From contig MNCI01011846.1 of assembly GCA_015680685.1 (NCBI GenBank), positions 236,732 through 291,140 on the forward strand: a DNA stretch of 54,409 bases, read 5' to 3'. The DNA comes from Gnetum montanum (taxonomy: Eukaryota > Streptophyta > Gnetopsida > Gnetales > Gnetaceae). Positions 1 to 11,641 of this stretch are shown here, piece after piece (position 1 is the stretch's first letter; every line of letters begins with the position of its first letter). The translations under genes and the position numbers were made by a program. The notes below the pieces were generated by a model that saw only the letters and a program-made list of their open reading frames with translations, did not search any database and had not been told where the DNA came from.

Positions 1-399
1 TGTAGGGTGAGAGAGAATCATTAATTAACTAAGAAAGCATTTAATAACATCAATTAACACTAATTAATCTATTCTGGATGCTGCAAGGTTTATCATAAAG
101 TTCATCTTTATTATCATACACAAGGTGTGCTCAAGTACACAATGCTCGAATAAAGATCTGTTCACTTGATGACTCCTACTACAGGCACACAGAAATAATT
201 CTAACTTTGGAGGGAAGAAAAGGTAAGAATTTGGCTAAGGAACTAACTATCTAATTACAAAACCAAGTGCACCCACCTCTTATTTATAGGCAAGGAGGAA
301 ATTCTCGATATTGGGTATCCGACATCGCATGGTAGGCTCCAATATCATGTACCCAATATTGCGAATGCAATATTGCGGCCCTGATATCACAGTTCACCA
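1..399 (-). repeat. Partial LTR, minus strand, cut by the window edge
   Basis: Read on the minus strand it starts TGGTGAACTG at 399, has a GATATC-rich stretch (304-392), a TATA-like CTATAAATAAG near 285-295, and an R/U5 part. The R/U5 part (about 60-190) matches the reverse complement of 8160-8275 in the 3' LTR of element A: both carry GTAGGAGTCAT, TTTATTC(G/A)AGCATT and AAACCTTGCAGCAT. The U3 differs from that of A. The LTR 3' end lies outside the window. No polypurine tract sits at 400 onward, so this is more likely the 5' LTR (or a solo LTR) of an element extending left, inserted into element A. Confidence 0.75.
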
Positions 400-540
400 C
401 CAGTAGTCCTCTCCAACCCTCACAACCTAGTATAGTTGATTATCCTACATCTTCAATACCCTCATCCTCTACATCAAATACCTTTGAATGCCCTTTAAAC
501 TAAATGCTACCTCATATTCACACTGTGATGCTAACTCATG

Positions 541-3500
541 TTGTTTTTGACTAGATCAAAGCTTGTAATATTCCTACAAAAATATTTGATCTAGGAAGTC
601 CACTCATTTACTTGCAAATCATTGGACATCAGCCATGTAAGGCTCTTCTTGACTTTGGTTTCAAAGTTAATCTCATCTTCCATGGCATGTACAAGGCCTA
701 GAACCTATGACCTCTTAAGAAGAGCAACATCCATCTAGAATTGGTAGATCAATCAATTACTATCCCTCTTAGATTAGTAGAGGACATCGTGACCACAGTT
801 TGTGGGTAGTCCTATCCTACTAATTTTCTAGTTATCAAGGTTGAAAAATACAAAAGTGACTTCCCCATCATTATGGGAAGGGCTTGGTTAAGCACGGTTG
901 ACACATGTATGGGCATAAGGGACCTCTCTTTGAAAATATCCAAAAAAATGAATTGGGCAAGATAGAGAAGAAACATATTCCATGCATTACATACAACAAT
1001 AATGGGTGTAATTGCATGCAATCAAAGACATCTGTATGTAGTAGCCACAAAAAAGAGGGCTTCCAATGGCTAATAGCTGACTTAGATAGCAGCACATTAT
1101 GCATAGAACCAATTGAGAGTGGAACATGTGCTTATGTTGAAGGCATAGATAAACTTGAACAAGTTCATCCCCAACTCTCTAATGAAGATGATGATACATG
1201 TTGGGAAGAGTTGGAAATCCATAATAACTTCAAGTAGTAGCCCCAAGAGCTAAAACCTTTATTGGCTGTCATGGAATATGTATTTTTAAACAATGGTAAA
1301 CCAATCATAATTAATGCCAAAATTGCTTCTAAAAAAAATAAAAGCTATTAAAGGTGGTTAAAAAATGGCCAACAACCTTTTCTTGGTCATATCCTAAGCT
1401 AACAAGAATTGATCTAAGGATATGCCAGCAACGCATTTACATTGACCTAGCCATGAATCCTAGAAGGTAGCTATAAAGGCAATTGAACCCCAAATTAAAA
1501 CAAATCATGAAGGAGGAAATTCAACAACTCCTCAAGTTAGGGTTCATCTATCCTATCATATATAATGAGTGGGTTAGCCCACTCATAATTGTGCTGAAGA
1601 AAGGTAACAAATGGTGGGTCTACATCAACTTCAAGCTGTTGAATATGACAACATTTAAAGATCATTTTCCATTGTCATTTGTTGACCAAGTGTTGGACAC
1701 CATATTTGAGCATTGTTATTATAGCTTCTTGGATGGTTATAATGGCTATAACCAAATCCAAATTGCATTAGAAGATTAGGCTAAGACAATATTCATGAGT
1801 CCCTGGGGAACTTTTGCATATTGTAAGATGTCATTCCGTCTGTTCAATGCCCTTGCAACATTTCAATGCCTAGTCCTTAATATTTTCCAACAGCAAGTCA
1901 ATAATTGTGTAGAAGCCTTCATGGATGACTTTTTCACTTATGGAGCTACATTTGAGCAAGGCTTGGATCGTCTTGAGTAAGTATTGAAGAGACTTACTGA
2001 AACAAATCTATGGATCAACTGGCAAAAGAGCCATCTCATGGTCCAAGAAGGTAAAAGAATAGGGATTGAGTTAGACCTAGAAAAGATAAGGTTCATCCAA
2101 GGAATAACATGCTAACTAGATATAGTTAAAGATGTTTAGTCATTCCTTGGACACACTAGCTACTACCGATGATTCGTAGAGAATTTTTCTAAGATCATAA
2201 AATCATTGGTAGAACTTACAAAGAAAGATGCACCTTTCATCTAGACTAAGAAATGTGAACATGCATTCCAATAGTTAAAGGAGAAACTCATAGAAACACC
2301 AATCCTAGGAGCACCAGACTAGTCTAGACCCTTCTACATTATCATGAATGCATCTAACTATGACTTTTGGAGTAGTGCTCACATAGATGAATGATAAGAA
2401 ACACCCATACTACATCCACTACACAAGATAAAGCATTGTGGAAGCATAATTACTTTACATTACCATGAAAAAAGAATTAATGGTCATGGTGTATACTCTT
2501 GAAAAGTTCAAGCACTATGTGCTTAGCTCCAAAGCATTTGTGCACACAGACCATAGTGCAATCGACTTCCTCATGAATAAGCCAATAGTGAGCCCTCATA
2601 TCATATGGTGGCTCATGATCTTACAAGAATTCGATCTCATGATGGTAGATCAAAAAGGGATCGAAAATGTGATTGCTGACCACCTCTTGCTTAAAATGGG
2701 ATAATAAAGAGGAGGAGAGCCCACTCTCTAAACAGTTTCTAGAAGAACCCCTCTTTACAAAAGCACTAAATGACCAAACTCTTGTAAAAACAACATGGTA
2801 TAATGGCATCCACACCTATCTTCTTACTCAAAAGTTCCCACAAGATCTTAACTTTAGAAAGAGGTAAAAATTTCTTCATTGGGCCAAATATTTCATGGAA
2901 ATCAACAGACACCTTTATAAGCTATGCATTGATGGCTTGATTCATTTGTGTGTCCCTAATGAAGATCAACTATGTGTTCTCTAGGATTCTCATGAAGATA
3001 GGATACTGTTGGCCTATAATCTTTAGGGATGTCCACCAATTTGTCCAATCTTGTGTACATTGTCAACAAGATGGGGGGATGACCGCTTGCATGGAAGGTC
3101 CTCAATAGTGGATTCAACCACTAGAACCTTTTGACATATGGGGCGTTGACTTCATGGGTTCCATCACATCCATGTCCAATGGAAAGGCATGTATTATCAT
3201 AGCAGTCAACTATTACACAAAATGGGCAGAAGTAGCAGCCATTCCTAATTGTACATCATCCACTACTACTTGATTTATATAACAAAATATTGTAAAAAGG
3301 TTTTGGGTGCCACATTCACTAATTTCTAACAATGGAACTCATTTCACAAGAGCCACTTTTAGAAAGTTAATGCAACGCTTGGGGGTTGAACATAAATTAA
3401 CAACACCCTACCACCCCCAAGCCAATGGTCAGGTAGAGCTAACCAACCAAGCGATCACAAAAATACTAACATAGACCATTAGCAAATATAGGAAATATTG

Positions 3501-3960
3501 GAGTACAAAACTTAATGATGCCCTCTAGGCTTACCATTCAACATGGAAACTTCCTATTGGCTACTTTGCCTACAAGTTAGTGTATAGAAAACTTCCAACA
3601 CTTCTAATTCAATCTGAGCTTCGCATACTCTCAATAACCTATGATCTAAATCTTGACCTAAGTCTAACATAGAAAGAAAGATTGATCAACCTAAATGTGC
3701 TGGATGAAAATCAATTAGTAGTCCTATCTTTGAATGAGGTGCACAAGGCATTCAATAAGCAATGTCATAACCTTAGAATAAGGAAAGTAAAACTTCAACC
3801 AAAAGAATAAGGAAAACTTTTAAAAATTGTGGGAGGAACCTTATATAATTGATAAAACCTTTCACTCAAGGGCCATGTTAATCTACAAGCCTGAAAGCCT
3901 AAATAAAAAGCAAATAATAAACATCCAACAAGTAAAACCTTTCCTTGAACCAAGATAGGC
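541..3960 (+). pseudogene. pol: Element A pol remnant: protease-RT-RNase H-integrase
   Basis: Protease: ALLDFGFKVNLI around 642-680 stands for the usual LLDxG active site (DFG at 651-659), followed by IIMGRAWL near 862-885. RT: VSPLIIVLKKGN (about 1576), then FMDDFFTYG with the catalytic DD at about 1924-1929. RNase H: the 79-residue stretch 2465-2704 with EKFKHYVL, HTDHSAIDFL and VIADHL. Integrase: the zinc-finger end with CHCQQ-type residues near 3055, WGVDFMGSI near 3140, ISNNGTHF at about 3322-3345 where the catalytic Asp is Asn, and QVELTNQ near 3430 keeping the Glu. At least a dozen stops and several frameshifts interrupt it, many explicable as CAG to TAG, TGG to TAG or CGA to TGA. Non-functional. 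Confidence 0.85.
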
Positions 3961-4849
3961 CAGTGCAACTACCACCTCAATAGATAGACAATCACATTCC
4001 ATTTTTTGGATCTCCTCCTTCCAACTCAATCATGGGGGAGATAGCCATCTATGCTAATAATCTATATGACTTCTCAATTTTTCTATTTTTTGTTTTTCAT
4101 GTTTTTTATTTTACAAATTTTTTATTTTCATATTTTTCTAATTTTACACCATCGTTAGAACCTTTGAGCCTTTCTTGATTATTTTTCACTTTCTTATATA
4201 TTTTATTTATTGTGTTTTGTTTTGTTTGAATGTAACTTTACTCATTTTTGCTAATAAAAGTGCTTTATTGTCACAAGACACAATGTTGTTGTTGTTATTT
4301 ACTAATGATGATTTGTGCTTAATGTTATGATTGTCGATGTCTGGTTTCTATTTTTAAGTTTTGATATCTGATGACTATGACATGGTTTATTTATCATGGA
4401 ACAGGTAGTGAGTCCTCATCATCCATCCATCCAATAAACTCTATGATTTCCTTGTTCTGGGAATTTGGGATCCCTTCCATTAAAGAAACTTTTAATTAAT
4501 TGGTGACCTTGGCGATTCCAGAATTAGGAAGGATTCCAAGGTTTGTAAAGGGTGTGACTTCAAAAGAACTTAATACTCTTTGTACTCTTCTACTTGCTTG
4601 AGTACTTGAGTGTTTTTCATAGACTTCTTACTGTTCCATTTCAACCACTAATAGGAACTCAAATAAAGTCTTTGCATGGTGTGGTTACCATCAAAAAATT
4701 CAAAAAAAATGATGAGAATTCAAAGCACACCCCTTAGACATAATAAATGAATAAGTCTTTGCATGGTAACTATCCTAAAGAGATAAAGGTATCCCAATTA
4801 CTTCATGTTGCACAATGATTGCTAACCCATGGTCTTATTATGATTACAT
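3961..4849 (+). other. Element A spacer between pol and ORF2, with internal polypurine-like tract
   Basis: No gene is visible. It holds a CATGGGGGAGA purine tract near 4031-4041, a T-rich stretch (4070-4220) and an AATAAAAG poly(A)-like signal near 4252. The purine tract resembles the true 3' polypurine tract of the element (CATGGGGGTA at 7939-7948) and has counterparts in the same relative place in elements B and C. Unlike B and C, no GATATCGC cluster is seen here. Confidence 0.5.
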
Positions 4850-7707
4850 ATGGCACCAAGATTGAAACACCCGTATGAAAGAGAATCCTCTCAACCAAGG
4901 AAGAAATAGCTCAAAGCTAGAAAGGGCCAACAAGAACAAGTCCAAGAACCACCAGAGGTAATCCATGCAACAGGACCTCTTCATAAGAAGCCTAAAGTGG
5001 AATCTATTTGGTAGATTCTAGAAGAAGAAATGCCAACAAAGCAATCACAACAAGGGGAAGCACCATAACCTATGCCAAGGCTTGAAGTCACTTTGACTCA
5101 AGATTGCCTTAACATCATCAGACCCCTAAGAGATTCAACGCTCAGTTCTCCAAGAAATAAACTTTGAGCCATTTCTAGAGAAAGCTTTAGTAGAAGTCAA
5201 AACACAATTGCAAACCTCTCCCATGTTACCAATCATCACATCTAGTGGGAAATGATACATGGAAGAGACATATCTCTTCTAGAAAAATAGAAGGCTAGGA
5301 TCCATAGTAAAAATCAAGAACATTCAAGCGTCCTACTCAGTCGAGACTATCGCATAGGCACTGTAATTGCTTGGTATTGGAACATAGTTGGTAGAACTAT
5401 CAACAAAAGTTGATCCTGAGGACAAAAAGAAGTGAACTCAGCAATGTTATGAGGTTGACCGTAAGGAGTATGGCATGCTGACACCGATGGAATGCATCTA
5501 CTTCAAAATTGTGACTTATCACCTCAATCCAATGGTGAGGCCCAACAAGGCGATCACCTTTCTACCTAAGCATGTGCTGCTCTAAGCAAGAGATTCCTTG
5601 TAAACCTCCCAAAACTAATATATTTGAAGATCAAAATGTGTTTCAAAGAAAACAAACATGGAATGAAAACCTCGCCCTTTCCGTGCCTCATCCAAAAACT
5701 CTTTAGAAGAGCAGGAATCATCCACTACACCAACAACATAATTAGGCATGCTCATTTGGCTTCATGGTCTAAAATCATGAAAGAACAGACACCTACCACA
5801 AATCAAAAATAGGAGTAGCCACCATCTCCAATGCCTCCTCAAGAAACAATGTTGGAGGCCCACATAGCCATTGAGCACTTGTGAAAAATTCAAGAGTAGC
5901 TCTTACATGAGCAAGAGCAAAGTGAAAGGACAAGTAGTGTAGACCCATATGTGTATCAACCAATAATGATCCACTTTAATAAGATGGCTCAAATAATCAA
6001 CCAGATGGAAAGGGGTGGACCAATATTCTTTGCCCAACAAACGTAGTTGCTTGCAAGGTCTAATCTTCATGCTCGAGAGGTGACGATGTCATTATCACAA
6101 CACCATTTATTCCTAGAAATCTTTGGGAATGTTGCCTCTTTCTCAATGTATTTGGAGGAAGGTGAAGGGGCCATTATACTAGTGATGTATCACCAAGGGA
6201 AAGAAACTGCAGTTGTAGTTACTGACCATGTCATCGAAGCACTGAATGCACCTACGGTTTCTGTACCATATGTATTTGCACTTTGAGATGTGCAGATATC
6301 CACAAGCATCGTCAATAGAAAGTTAAATGTAGCCCAGCATGAAGAATTGCTAGATCAACTAGTGGGGACTAGGTAACCGATTTTGGATATCTTCAATTTT
6401 TCAGATAACATCATAATAACCCAGTTAGAGCTACTAGAAGCAAAGGACAAATGCATTATCTTGGAGGGGCAAATCGAAATGACTCAAGCACAAAATCAAT
6501 GCTTGGCCATAGAGGTTGTCGAATTATATGCTTGCCTTGTTGATCCTACACTTCTCAGCCCAACAATAACCAGAGATGAAGCTTTTCAAAAGCTTCAAGA
6601 ATAATTCAAGAAGGCTTAGGAGAAGGTAGTGACGGCCATCTTCAGCCAGTCCATAGCAGAGGCAAAGACATATTTAGTTTAGAAGGACTTGACTCAGATC
6701 CACCAGGAGAATGAAGCACTAATTGCAAAAAATAATTGCCTAAGCAATGTTGATGCCCAAGGAGAACAAATGGAAGAATTCATTCATCAACAGCAAGAGC
6801 AACTTGCCAGGGTGAATATCAAATTAAGGAAATTGGCCATAGAAAATAAAAATTTGTTAATGGAAGAAGTTCATGCCTTATGCCAGAAATCTGCTATTGA
6901 GATTACAACCTGGAAAAATGAAGCTTTGAAGTTTGAAAGAGTGAAACTTTACTATAGTAACCAAGTTGGCTTGTAGAAAGAAGTAAATGAGAAGCACATC
7001 CAAATGGCAAAGGTAAAAGTAAATGAAGCTCTTTATCAATTTCAATAAGAAAAAGAAGTTTGGCAATCCATCATTCATGGGATTGATGCCTACAACAAAG
7101 CAAAAATCCAACTAAAGGAGTTGCAAATAGAAGAAATGAGAGAATACATGGAGTTGACCAATCTCCTCTATACGAACCTGGCAATGCTAACTATTGGACA
7201 ACCGCAATCAAAGTTGGAAAAATAAGTGGCTATCTCATATTTGCTATATGAGGTAAAGTTTAAACATCATAAAGACACCAAGTAGAAGCTTGAGACTGAA
7301 AATTCTAAACTTAAAGTTCTCAAAGCACAATTCACGAATCAATGATCAACTGCTAAGAACTTAGCCAAAAGGATGAATGATTACCAAGAGCTAAAGAATA
7401 CAGTCAAAGCATTTGACATTGAACGCAAACAACTCGCTACCTAGTTTATCAATGTAAAGGAGCTTTTTCCAGCATCCCATGTCCCTTGGATGTGCCCATT
7501 TCAACCCACATTGGCAAAGCCACATGGATGGTGCGTGATCCTAGAAGTAAGGAGGAGAAAATGAAAGCACTGCTGAATACTTTCTACCTCCCACCAAAAA
7601 TTACAATAGCAGTAGGACAACCAAAACTACCTTAACTACCACATGTGTGTGAAGCCAGTGAAGGTCCCTCAGAACCTTAGGAGCCACCACCACCTAAGAC
7701 TATCTAA
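4850..7707 (+). pseudogene. Element A accessory ORF2 (coiled-coil protein), decayed
   Basis: It begins ATGGCACCAAGA (MAPR), matching the MAPK start of the B copy. Homology to B and C is clear at several points: PFPCLIQKLFRRAGI followed by YTNN (about 5680-5740), EEGEGAII..VMYHQ (about 6150-6190), and a long heptad-rich tail (6383-7440) including NLLMEEVHAL and EYMELTNLLYTNLAML. The N-terminal third looks globular and the rest coiled-coil. Several in-frame stops and shifts break it. The role is unknown; it may be the extra (env-position) ORF known from some plant Ty3/gypsy lineages, or a structural partner of Gag. The end coordinate is my reading of the last stop consistent with homology. Confidence 0.7.
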
Positions 7708-7938
7708 TCTTCTCCACCAAACTTTACATCATCAAGGAATGTGCTATCCAATTTTGAAGAATCATATCATGGTGTTCAATTTTTTGTCATGAGCACTATC
7801 ATTTTTGTAATGTTTTGATCCATACACTCAAGCACTCCATTTTTGGCAAGTCAATCTATTTTACTTGTGAAAGGTTAGTCAATAATCCCATACCTTTTCA
7901 TCTTTGTAAAAGAACTCAAGGATGAGTTTTAATTCAAT

Positions 7939-7948
7939 CATGGGGGTA
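7939..7948 (+). promoter_or_regulatory. Polypurine tract of element A
   Basis: CATGGGGGTA sits directly before the LTR start TGGTGAGTCAC. It is equivalent to GTGGGGGTA before the 3' LTRs of B and C, and is the plus-strand priming site in reverse transcription. Confidence 0.7.
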
Positions 7949-8843
7949 TGGTGAGTCACATTTCTTAACTACATTAACTACGCCTTATTAACAAGGCCCC
8001 ATCAACGCATCGTATCATGCATCAATGAGGCCCCATCAACATAGTGTTCACTTTTTAGCTATAAATACATGCCTACCAACTGCATTTATGGCAACAAGAT
8101 TTCAATAGTAGCGAAGCTCTTGTAGTTTTTTCATTTGAGAGTTAGAATAGTTCTCCCAAGTGCCTGCAGTAGGAGTCATTGAGTGTACAAACTTTTATTC
8201 AAGCATTATTGTACCTGAGCATAACAATATGTGTGGCAATAAAGACGACCTTCCTGATAAACCTTGCAGCATTATGGATAGATTAAATATTTCATTTATG
8301 CATTTAATATTTTCAATTAGTTATTAAATGTTTTTCAAGAATTAAGCTAATGAAGTAATTAAGCAAGACAAGCTAGATAGATTAAACACATAAGTATGAC
8401 CACTTTGAGGGTAACACATATTTGCTTGGTAATCCCAGCAACATTATTACTTGGTATGCCTAGTAGCATAGCACTTGGTAACCCAACAATGGATACATGG
8501 GTTTAGGATGTGTACAGAAATTGGGATAGAATGCTTATGTTAGGACTACTTAGATACCAGTTAATTAGTTAAATTAAATTAGTTAATCCAATTACTTTTA
8601 TCTCCCTTTAAAGATCAAAATCATAGAATACAAAATGATAAAAATCAAATGCCTCAATTACACTTAACCATACTAGTATACATCACAAATGTAATTGGGA
8701 AGATAATGAATGACCTTAAGGCAAGGTTCACTACCTAGAAGATTAGTGCACCGAAAACTACAAAGTCTATGAAATTCAATCGGATCACGTGTAAATGCTT
8801 GTGATTCGTATGGTTGGGCATAGGGGTAACTCGCCACTCATCA
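7949..8843 (+). repeat. 3' LTR of element A
   Basis: It starts TGGTGAGTCAC after the polypurine tract and ends GCCACTCATCA, like the LTRs of B and C (about 895 bp). TATA-like CTATAAATACATG lies near 8060-8072. U3 carries a duplicated GGCCCCATCAAC block (about 7996 and 8030). R/U5 shows TTTATTCAAG and AATAAAG. The sequence after 8843 is element D protease in reverse, marking the insertion point. Confidence 0.8.
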
Positions 8844-9300
8844 AAATCAAATGAAACCTATAACCTCTACTCATGTACTATTAAATGAAATAAGATTTGT
8901 ATAGGTTTCATTGAAAATTACTTAATCATGAAGACCAAGCTGCTTGATAATAATCCATGCTATCACCTTTGATCTAGCATCGTCATCAACATGTATCAAT
9001 AGAAATACAACTTCAAGAGACACCTTGATGATGATGTGGAGTGATGACTAACAAATATCACTTTTCTTCAAATCATTCTTTATATTTTCACCATGGAAGT
9101 TTAGACAATCTTATCCATAGTGAGGGATTTGAAGAAAAGAAGATATGGCTTCCAACTAAGAAGAGATATCATTTGGAATCACAATTCTCTTAAAAACATC
9201 ATATAGTATAACATGATGTTCTTTAAAGGCTATCACGTTGTTATACAAGGAGAAGTTAGTACCTTTAGGATAGATAATGGTGATCATTTGCTATAAGACC
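8844..9300 (-). pseudogene. Element D protease region remnant
   Basis: Read on the minus strand it gives SFLQIPHYG, then HVDDDARSNVIAWIIIKQLGL, then NETYTNLISFNST and VEVIGFI. It is co-linear with the E copy at 25190-25560 and with the Tat-type retropepsin pattern (LLDNGSxLNV near the active site, here DDD/DDG). It stops abruptly at 8844 where the LTR of A begins, and has multiple in-frame stops. Confidence 0.65.
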
Positions 9301-9519
9301 TTACTATCCATAGGCTGAGATGCTTGTAAAGCAGGTGCTACCATAAATAGTTATATAAAATTGGAAGAAATTGAGAGGTCGCTTGAGAAATTAGTCTCTT
9401 GTTGTTGCTGAAAGGAAACCTTCTTTATTATTTTAGAAGGTTGATTCAATGCATTAGTAGTCTTCTTCTTCTACTTGGTTGAATTTCACTCATTAGTCTA
9501 CTAACTGTGTGTAAGGATT

Positions 9520-10639
9520 TTCATGTAAGATGAGAAAAAAGAATTGATATTTGGGATGTAGTAGATGCAAGACTGTTATGAGGTTCAATCTTAGATGGAA
9601 TAGATTGAAAATTGAATGGATGCATAGTTTGAATTGAATTGGTATGATGGGAGTTTGAAGCATAAATGTAATATGGAGGTGGAGAAGAATGGTTTGTTTT
9701 GGATGATGTAGTGGTGTAGTTAGACCAATGAATCACACAAAATTTCTAAGGCTATAGTAATAACTACCTAGGCTACTTGTAATTATATTAGCAGAAAATG
9801 TAAGGTTCTTTAGGTGGATACTTACAAGCTTTGTGCTTAGGCTTGAAAGCTGAAATTATACCTCCAGCTCTCAAAGAATTCTAAAATACCTCAAGTTATT
9901 GGTTATCTAGAAGCATAGTAGATGAATTGCTCTTCATCAGTATCTTGCCCTTATCAATGAGATCCTAGATATCATCCTTTAGATTCTTGTAGTTATCTGT
10001 CATGTTAGCAATCTCATGATAGTAGCAGTATTTCCTATAGTCATACCACTTAGGCATCTCAAGGTTACCTTCTTATCTTTGATAAGCATCCATAGCTATT
10101 AGTTGAATGCAATGTTAGGATGCTCTTTCTTTCTTATAGCCTTGTTTCTTCTTAATATGGCCATCCCTACGAAGATTATTCATGAGTAGAGAGTATCTCA
10201 TAAGTAACTTAGTATACTAGTTTCTACTATTTTAAGCCCTGCATTACTTAGTGAAAGATGAAGCAGTTGAGAGAGGATTATTTTATCCCTTAGAAAAAGA
10301 AAAAACATCTATAGAATTTGGTAGTTTTTTCTCTTATTTAGAATCTTTATTGGTCTTATTATGAATTGATATGAATTCCTGGTAATTGCATTGAATAGCT
10401 ACTTCTTCAAAGTGTTGGGCAGCTAGGAAACAGTCTTTTCTAAATGTAGTCAATTACTGCAACTTCAAAGATATCTTGAAAATTACATTCCTTCAAATAA
10501 AAAGGTAGTTTCATTAATGGTACTATCCATCAAGATATATATTTATTAATGGGCTCATTTGAAGCTTGTTTCATGGAAATGAAAGACATCATGCTTGTGC
10601 TTTGGGGCACATTAAGTTTAAAGCATTCAATAAAGGTTG
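9520..10639 (-). pseudogene. gag: Element D gag, C-terminal part
   Basis: It continues the gag reading frame interrupted by element C. From 10639 leftward it reads FIECFKLNVPQSTSMMSF, later KYCYYHEIANMTDNYKNL (near 10000-9950) followed by DLIDKGKI. That is the zinc-knuckle-like CxxHx..GHxxxxC block plus the LKDxIxDLIxxGxI motif common in plant Ty3 gag. The last part (9736-9521) is Ser/Thr/Pro/His-rich and resembles 24610-24740 in element E. Several stops occur. Confidence 0.7.
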
Positions 10640-11437
10640 TGATAAGTGGCAAGGTATCCTTACACTCAACCATATGAATACAAGCATTTCAAGCATGATC
10701 CAGTCAAACTCTATAGACAGGCTAGCTGTGGTATCTAAATAGTTACTCATTGATTACAGTTCGTTGTCTTCCCACCTGGACTAGTATATGCTTTGTCACA
10801 TATGGTTTAGTCTAGAGTGAGGTGTATGATATGTTCCTAAACTAATGCTACTCCTGGAGGCAATGGAAAATAACTTTAATTAGGCTAAGAGGAAAGGGAG
10901 AGAGGGTCTAAGCTAATAGGAGATAAGGGGAGAGAATCTAAGCTAGCCTAAGTACGATGAGCATCCATTCCTTAATCATCCATACACATCTTAGGCCTTG
11001 TGCATGACTACCACTGGGATTACCAAGTGCATGGCCTAAGTACGCTACTGGGATACCAAGTAGTCACATGTAGATGCTCATGATTAAGTCATACTCATTC
11101 CGCATTTAATAACAATAATAATTAAGTAATTAAACTAAGTGAATGTTGCAATTATGAAGTAATCTNNNNNNNNNNNNNNNNNNNNNNNNNCGGGCATGCA
11201 CTAGGGGAAAGGGTTGAGAAGAACTAGAAATGAAAACTAAGAACTAACTAAGATTGACTAACTTCTACCTAAAAACTTGACTCCTCTTGTGTGCCTACAT
11301 GAATATTTATAGGCCTACATAGGAGTCATGATATCATTTATCCAATATCGTTACTTGGGCTACAATATCGCATACCCGATATCATGGATCCGATATCAGG
11401 GATCCGATATCATAGCTAGATGAATCATGATTCATCA
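10640..11437 (-). repeat. 3' LTR of element C (contains a 25-N gap)
   Basis: On the minus strand it begins TGATGAATCATG at 11437 after the polypurine tract and ends at 10640. TATA (ATTTATA on the plus strand) is at 11305-11311, with the GATATC cluster at 11330-11414. Compared with the 5' LTR it lacks 82 bp at the N run. Correcting for that gives 855 bp, the exact length of the 5' LTR. Confidence 0.9.
11166..11190. other. Assembly gap, 25 Ns
   Basis: The other LTR of the same element has 82 bp here (19025-19106), covering the poly(A) signal/U5 region. The gap is therefore under-sized by about 57 bp. Confidence 0.9.
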
Positions 11438-11447
11438 TACCCCCACA
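11438..11447 (-). promoter_or_regulatory. Polypurine tract of element C
   Basis: The minus strand reads GTGGGGGTA immediately before the TGATGAATC start of the 3' LTR, matching the tract of element B. Confidence 0.75.
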
Positions 11448-11641
11448 ACTAAATGAAAACTCATCCTTGAGTCAAAATGAGAATAAGCCCCATTGATTAC
11501 ACAGTGGATAGGTGTGGGATTATTAAGTGATGGGAATTTATTCATGCCATAGTGGAGAACTCAATAGAACAAAATTGGGACATAGCACAAAATTATAAAA
11601 TTACAAAATTTCCAATTGTAAAATTATAAACTTTATTTGGC

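Larger units (their letters stand above)
400..8843 (+). mobile_element. Element A: Ty3/gypsy (Athila-like) with pol and accessory ORF2, 5' part missing
   Basis: The order is protease, RT, RNase H, integrase, spacer, ORF2, polypurine tract, 3' LTR. The 5' LTR and gag are absent from the window because the minus LTR at 1-399 abuts the protease region. The right end (8844 on) runs straight into the protease region of element D on the opposite strand, so A is inserted in D. The RT motif FMDDF and the accessory ORF downstream of pol resemble Athila-type elements; the lineage call is from motif memory, not from a tree. Every ORF carries stops or frameshifts, so the element is dead. Confidence 0.8.

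Noticed and set aside
905-1237. 110-codon ORF in element A
   Set aside because: Lies between protease and RT and overlaps the protease frame; treated as part of the decayed pol linker, not a separate gene.
4495-4530. GGTGACCTTGGCGATTCC as a primer binding site
   Set aside because: Partly resembles the inverse of the family primer site but has no LTR end next to it.
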